Assembly: GCA_015233565.1 (NCBI GenBank)
Contig: JADFXM010000008.1
Coordinates: 144,668 to 208,667, forward strand
Source of the DNA: Candidatus Rifleibacteriota bacterium
GTDB taxonomy: Bacteria > Muiribacteriota > Ozemobacteria > Ozemobacterales > Ozemobacteraceae
Reading direction: 5' to 3'
DNA: 64,000 bases
The position numbers were made by a program, and so were the translations under genes. This document shows positions 60,083 through 64,000 of this stretch, piece by piece. The notes under the pieces were generated by a model. The model was given only the letters and a program-made list of their open reading frames with translations, had not been told where the DNA came from and made no database searches. Numbering within the stretch: the first letter of the stretch is position 1; each line of letters begins with the position of its first letter.

Positions 60083-60306
60083 TTTTCTGATTTTGGAATA
60101 CTTTTCGGTTGGATTTTATCCTGAGACCAACTTACATAAAACTAAATCAGAAGATTCCTTCCATACCAAGTTGGCAATTCATCAATCGAAAAAATGGTAT
60201 CAAATTTAAATCCCCGAGATTGGGATGTCTGAGCCTGAGTGTCTTCAATGCGAGAGGAAAGCACCGCTTCCTGCGGAGACTGGAAAAGGTTGTACCGACA
60301 AGCATG

Positions 60307-60654
60307 GATTATGGTATTTTTTTTGAACACTTTGTCTTTTTAGAATTGCGTGCTTTTTTGGACTACTTTGAACCGCGGATGGAAGTTGGTGTGTGGCGGC
60401 CGGAGAAAGGCGAAACTGAAGTGGATTTTGTTTTTGGAAAGCGATGGGGTATTGAAGTCAAGGCAGCCGAACGGATTTTACCCCGGCATTTGGATGGTCT
60501 CCGGAAGCTGCGTGATGAGGGAATCGTCCGGAAACTCGTAATGGTTTGTTGCGAGCCTCATTGCCGGCACATTGAAGAGGAGAACATTCGTATCTATCCC
60601 TGGCGTGATTTCATGCGAGAGCTTTGGGGGCGAAAAGGTTGGTTGTGGGAATAA
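60307..60654 (+). pseudogene. DUF4143 C-terminal fragment of an ATP-binding protein
   Basis: Residues from MDYGIFFEHFVFLELRAFLDYF onward match the DUF4143 domain that ends a family of AAA-type ATP-binding proteins (EVDFVFGKRWGIEVKAAER is the nuclease-like strand pattern ExDFV..EVK). The ATPase domain is absent: the sequence before 60307 in the ORF is not family-like. This stretch is visibly more GC-rich than its neighbours, suggesting horizontal origin. It may still produce a short protein, but it is best treated as a truncated remnant. Confidence 0.65.
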
Positions 60655-60661
60655 GTTAATT

Positions 60662-61480
60662 TCACATATCTTCCCGCTCTATCGCTTTTATCATTCGATT
60701 GCAGGCATTACAAATTTGTCTGGCCAAAGCGTTCACTTCTCCACGATTTTTTGGATTTGAAATTATGCCTTCAGAGGCTTTTGCTGAACTTTTTAGCACT
60801 CCAAAGAAAGCATTTTGAACCGCGGTGCCTCCTTTTAATTTACTACTTGCTTTCAGGATATCATTAACAATCTTTTCCATGACTGGGTCTAGCACCTTTT
60901 TTTTTCCTTTTTCCGGTAAATCTGAAGCTTGTGGTTCAAATGAGGTAATGATCCTGTCATTTTGTTTTGCCTTCATGTAATCTTCTCGAAGGTTCTGGCT
61001 TATTCCGCTTCCAAAAGACATATTATAAACCTGGCAAAAGCCATCAAATACTATTTCCCCTTTATATGGCAACAGGATAGCTTTAACATAGATAGGTAAA
61101 TTGGCCCCACTGAACATTGTTTCAAAAGGTTCCCTAAGGTGGTTAACTAAATATGCATCCGCGCCTTCCATAAAAATGGCACAATCTTTTAGAAAGCGAA
61201 AAATGAAAAAATCCCCTTTTTTGAAACTTTTCCATTTATCAATCTCTTCCAGTTTTTTGGTTGAAAGGTTATTGGGATTCGTTGAAACATATTCATCAAT
61301 TAAATTTGGATTCTCCCATAAAACATTGCGTAATTTGCCTTTTTCAGGTATCGAAAGTTCATTTTTTAAAGAGGATAAATCGGTTATTTCCGGAAAAACT
61401 TTTTTCCTCTGATTAACAAATAGTTGTAATGGAAGCACTAACTTAAAAAATTCTTCTACATCTTCGCGAGTGATCGACAT
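60662..61480 (-). CDS. Hypothetical protein, cytoplasmic
   Basis: A 272-residue protein with AGGAGGCTTT directly before its ATG. Central residues VKAILLPYKGEIVFDGFCQVYNMSFGSG form a compact beta hairpin motif that I associate with uncharacterised plasmid- or phage-borne proteins, without a function. There are no transmembrane segments. The C-terminal quarter is helical and Lys/Asn/Ala-rich. It lies in the decayed accessory zone but looks intact. Confidence 0.6.
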   Translation of the reverse strand: MSITREDVEEFFKLVLPLQLFVNQRKKVFPEITDLSSLKNELSIPEKGKLRNVLWENPNLIDEYVSTNPNNLSTKKLEEIDKWKSFKKGDFFIFRFLKDCAIFMEGADAYLVNHLREPFETMFSGANLPIYVKAILLPYKGEIVFDGFCQVYNMSFGSGISQNLREDYMKAKQNDRIITSFEPQASDLPEKGKKKVLDPVMEKIVNDILKASSKLKGGTAVQNAFFGVLKSSAKASEGIISNPKNRGEVNALARQICNACNRMIKAIEREDM

Positions 61481-61611
61481 AAAGCCTCCTGATATTTTTG
61501 CTTCTATTTTTATCTATAATTCCAGATTTTTTAAGGCATGTCGGTATAAGTAATGGGTTATGGGTTTGCCCCAGGAAACAAAGATAGCTCTTTTTCCATT
61601 GAATGATGAAG

Positions 61612-61899
61612 CTAAGCCGCCTTTTTTAAACCGATAATAAGATGAAGACCTAGGACTTTCAACGCCTTTTCAATTTGATCCAACCTGGAAGAATGATTGA
61701 GATCAAGAAGCCGTTCGACTTGTGGGGGATGGCAACCTATTCGCTTTGCAAATTCCCAACGGTTAATTTTTGCCTGAATCATCGCATTATAAATGAATAT
61801 TTTTGAGGTAGAAAGAGCGGAAAGCGTAACATAATCGCAATTTTCTGTTTCAGAAGGAATTGGAATAATTTCTTTATCGTCCATTTTTGCCATGATCAT
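61612..61899 (-). pseudogene. hicB: HicB antitoxin, N-terminal domain deleted (HTH part kept)
   Basis: The frame encodes IPIPSETENCDYVTLSAL, the mid-protein junction of HicB, then the DNA-binding HTH (NRWEFAKRIGCHPPQVERLL DLNHSS region). The first 55-65 residues (RNase-H-like toxin-binding domain) are absent. Reading the same frame upstream through the end of hicA gives IDALESM, which is again HicB-like, so a deletion has joined hicA to the middle of hicB. Translation would start at ATG 61899, overlapping the hicA stop (ATGA). The remaining HTH might still bind the operator. Confidence 0.7.
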
Positions 61900-62075
61900 A
61901 CTTTCAAGGGCATCAATTTTTCAAGACCTTTGCCTATCTCTTTGTTGCCACCGTACATGGGCAATTCTGATTTCTTATCGCCAAGCCGAACAATCAAATG
62001 TCCAGATCCACATTTCTTGGTTTCGAAGGTGCATCCTTGTTTGGCTAACCAGCTTTTGAATTGATTGCTGTTCAT
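61896..62075 (-). pseudogene. hicA: HicA-like toxin, C-terminus altered by deletion
   Basis: Not in the ORF track. ATG at 62075 opens MNSNQFKSWLAKQGCTFETK, then CGSGHLIVRLGDKKSELPMYGG, which follows HicA, including the catalytic His in SGH. The family PMHGG is PMYGG here, and after NKEIGKGLEK the expected final helix (KIKKxLGLK type) is replaced by LMPLKV and a stop, at the point where hicB-like sequence begins in another frame. HicA is an mRNA interferase; this copy is 59 residues and probably impaired. Confidence 0.7.
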
Positions 62076-62369
62076 CAGACAATATTAACAGAAGTGTTAA
62101 AGGAAATCGAGAAATGCTTTAACAGGAGTGTTAAAGATTGCTTACGGAATTGCTTTGTTTCACACAAAAAAATTCGAACAGAAAAAATTTCCAAAAAAAA
62201 GAAAGCAAAAATTCAAATTTTTCCGGAATATACATTATTGAAAACTCCGTCACTAACCTGACTGAATAATAAAAAAAATATAAGAGGTAATAGCAACAGA
62301 AATATGAATATGTAGGAACAAAGAATAAGAGAATACTACAAGCGAAATTCAAAAATACTAACGAGAACT

Positions 62370-62883
62370 GTGCTACCAGCACTCTATTTCAGTGTTTTCC
62401 ATCGAATTCCTTATTTTGCTTCCATCTATGAACTTGGAAGGAAGCAAAAAAAATTTGAGCGACTTTCAAGTATAAACAAGTCACTCACTGATTCTGCCGA
62501 AATTGCAAACATTCCCTTAAATCATACAAACTCTCATGAAATGCTGAAATACACCCGAAATCAATCGTGTATTGACCGTCGAATCAGTCCAACACTTTAC
62601 GATATTCTTCTTTCAGCCAAAGGGGTATTAGGGGATGATTACGCTCAGGAGGTTTTATATCTGGCGATGTCATACTTTTTTCCACTCGATAAAACTGGAA
62701 AAAGCAAAAACTGTGATTTCTACAGGGTTTTCCATTGCTGACCTCCAGAAAAGGCTTGAAAATACAGACAATTTGAAGGACCGCGGTCGGGGTCTAGCCT
62801 TTTTGTTGGCTTTTGGGGAATCACCTCCCCAACAAAATATAGCTATTACTGGTTTTTGCTACGAAACTTATCGGAATAATTAG
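62370..62883 (+). pseudogene. Possible frameshifted gene of unknown function
   Basis: Two overlapping forward frames look complementary: 62370-62741 ends soon after LYDILLSAKGVLGDDYAQEV LY, and the next frame (62635-62883) continues with a plausible helix, IADLQKRLENTDNLKDRGRGLAFLL. A single indel near 62720 would join them. There is no good SD at the GTG start. I do not recognise the product. The 294 bp before it (62076-62369) hold nothing I can identify. Confidence 0.3.
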
Positions 62884-62999
62884 TTTTTTGAACATTGCTC
62901 AAACTGGCTCTCAAAAACAATAGTAGCGGCTCACCAAGAATTGCTGGAGTGCAATCAGCGAAAAAGAGTAAAAATACTTGACTTATAAACTGCACTAAC

Positions 63000-63215
63000 C
63001 CGAAGTTCCCGAGTGAAAAAGCCCTCTTGTTATGACCTGAAGCCAAAAGAAGCCTTTTTTGCCTGCTTTTTCTGTCCATGTAAATTTGACGCCTGAAAAT
63101 AGCATTTGAAGATGGTTTCAAGGGTTTTCCTAAAGTCCAGTAAAAACCGTCTGAAAAATGCCTTAAATTCGTTTACAGATCAGGATTTCAATAGATTTTG
63201 CGTCCGGAACTTCGG
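63000..63215 (-). mobile_element. 216-bp MITE, copy B
   Basis: The same element as 26917-27133, inverted. Ends are CCGAAGTTCC (63000) and GGAACTTCGG (to 63215), directly flanked by ACTAAC on both sides (62994-62999 and 63216-63221), a perfect 6-bp target duplication. It differs from copy A by only a few bases and one indel, so the transposition was recent. Non-autonomous. Confidence 0.9.
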
Positions 63216-63397
63216 ACTAACGCAAGTGCAGAAAATTTGGAAAAAATAATTTTTCGCGAATTATTTTGAATTGTTTGGTTAATTGCCAATTTCAATATGA
63301 ATTTACTCTTTGTTGCTGGAGTGCAATTGATCAAGTTGTTTTTTCCTATAAACATGTGTAAGATTGTTAAAAACTTTCTTACCCTTTATCAGTGTTT

Positions 63398-63844
63398 ATG
63401 AAAAAATTGATGGGAAAATTTCAGCGAGTCTGTGCTCGTTCCTTGCCAGAAAAGCTTCTTCTCTTGGAAGCAGCATTTTGGCTTCCTGTTGCTCGCTTAA
63501 TAATTCATTTTGTTCCGATGAAATGGTATTCCTCTATTTTTTTGGGGAAACACATGGTTGAATCGCCGAAATCTTCAAATTTTGTTCCGGATGATTTTCT
63601 AAAACAAGTAAGTTGGGCTACTAACGCGATGAGTGGAAGAATGCCATGGAAAAACAAGTGTTTTGCACATGCAATGGCCGCAAAGATCATTCTTCGTTTA
63701 CGGGGGTTGCCGAGCACTCTCTATCTTGGATTGAAAAAAGATGAGAAAAAAGAGCTTGCCGCCCATGCCTGGTTACGATGTGGTGATCGATTTGTGACTG
63801 GTGGTGATGGTACCGGCTACTCAATTGTTTCTAAATTTTCCTGA
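63398..63844 (+). CDS. Lasso-peptide B2-type cysteine protease (McjB C-terminal-like)
   Basis: The C-terminal 90 residues fit the transglutaminase-like B2 leader peptidase: catalytic Cys in PWKNKCFAHAMAAKIILRLRG, a PSTLYLGLKKD strand, His in AHAWLRCGDRFVTGG and the following Asp. The N-terminal 60 residues are hydrophobic and helical (LLLLEAAFWLPVARLIIHF), usual for this family. I start at ATG 63398; no SD is visible and 63392 is also possible. These enzymes cut leader peptides in lasso-peptide maturation with B1 (PqqD-like) and C (asparagine synthetase-like) partners. None is in the window; they could lie beyond 64000. No precursor peptide was recognised in 63845-64000. Confidence 0.75.
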   Translation: MKKLMGKFQRVCARSLPEKLLLLEAAFWLPVARLIIHFVPMKWYSSIFLGKHMVESPKSSNFVPDDFLKQVSWATNAMSGRMPWKNKCFAHAMAAKIILRLRGLPSTLYLGLKKDEKKELAAHAWLRCGDRFVTGGDGTGYSIVSKFS

Positions 63845-64000
63845 TTTTGGAAATGCAATTTATAATTATAAAGTGTAAATTTCCGCACCTAAATCTCATT
63901 TTTTGAGCCTAAATTCTCACGATCTTTTACCTGTCATATAAAGTGGTAGGTATTACAACGCGAGAATATTCCTCACAACCGGAACCGCCAATGCCTTTAT

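Noticed and set aside
62942-63330. GCTGGAGTGCAAT repeated on both sides of MITE copy B
   Set aside because: Only 13-14 bp, about 370 bp apart and not adjacent to the element ends; the real target duplication is ACTAAC. Chance or an older repeat.
63851-63904. 17-codon ORF after the B2-like gene as a lasso precursor
   Set aside because: MQFIIIKCKF... has no leader/core pattern (no Thr at -2 before a Gly/Cys/Ala/Ser core start, no acceptor Asp/Glu at 7-9).

Overview
The window comes from an AT-rich, motile, Gram-negative-type bacterium. Several products carry lipobox signal peptides, and there are a FecR-domain protein, a PilT retraction ATPase, a sigma54 activator and a flagellar hook operon in the order fliK-flgD-TIGR02530-flgE-flbD. 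The mix of large surface lipoproteins, HAMP-cyclases and a fliK..flbD cluster would fit a Candidatus Riflebacteria-like or other deep-branching lineage. That placement is inference only; no rRNA or tRNA gene is present to test it.

Layout. 1-10 kb: end of an unknown gene, then a surface operon (Ig/propeller lipoprotein overlapping a FecR protein) and a second large Ig-domain lipoprotein. 10-18.4 kb: a CHASE2-adenylate cyclase (+), facing a minus-strand block with a CoA-transferase/nitrilase pair and a hybrid histidine kinase/response regulator pair. 18.5-31.2 kb: secreted M30-like metalloprotease, gamma-carbonic anhydrase, a repeat protein with a glycine-zipper tail, a polytopic membrane protein, a large secreted protein, a YgjP-type metalloprotease and an FmdB zinc ribbon. 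Dispersed repeats and gene remnants lie between them. 31.4-37.4 kb: two adjacent HAMP-cyclase genes. 37.6-41.9 kb: a methyltransferase, a B12/radical-SAM protein and a small membrane protein. 41.9-46.9 kb: a sigma54 promoter driving an apparent small RNA, then a Ycf46-like AAA / DUF1257 / TPR / DUF2997 cassette and a zinc-ribbon membrane protein with a degenerate signal-peptidase fold. 47.1-50.7 kb: pilT, an RNase Z-like gene and an NtrC-type regulator, tightly packed. 50.7-58.1 kb: the flagellar hook operon (-). 58.2-64 kb: a secreted zincin, then a decayed accessory zone (fic fragment, DUF4143 fragment, hicAB joined by deletion, MITE) and a lasso-peptide B2-type protease at the edge.

Most interesting observations. 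(1) The two tandem cyclases have complementary active-site losses. The first keeps both metal aspartates but lacks the substrate Lys and transition-state Asn; the second keeps Lys/Thr/Asn/Arg but has Ser in place of the first metal Asp. This suggests an obligate heterodimer with one active site, as in mammalian C1/C2 adenylyl cyclases. (2) A consensus -24/-12 promoter is followed by about 135 nt of non-coding, structured sequence ending in a strong terminator and carrying two UCCUCUC motifs: a candidate sigma54-dependent regulatory RNA. (3) A 217-bp MITE is nested inside another inverted-repeat element, and a paralogous empty site confirms a 6-bp target duplication. (4) Two genes appear to lack a canonical start codon where family motifs require translation to begin.
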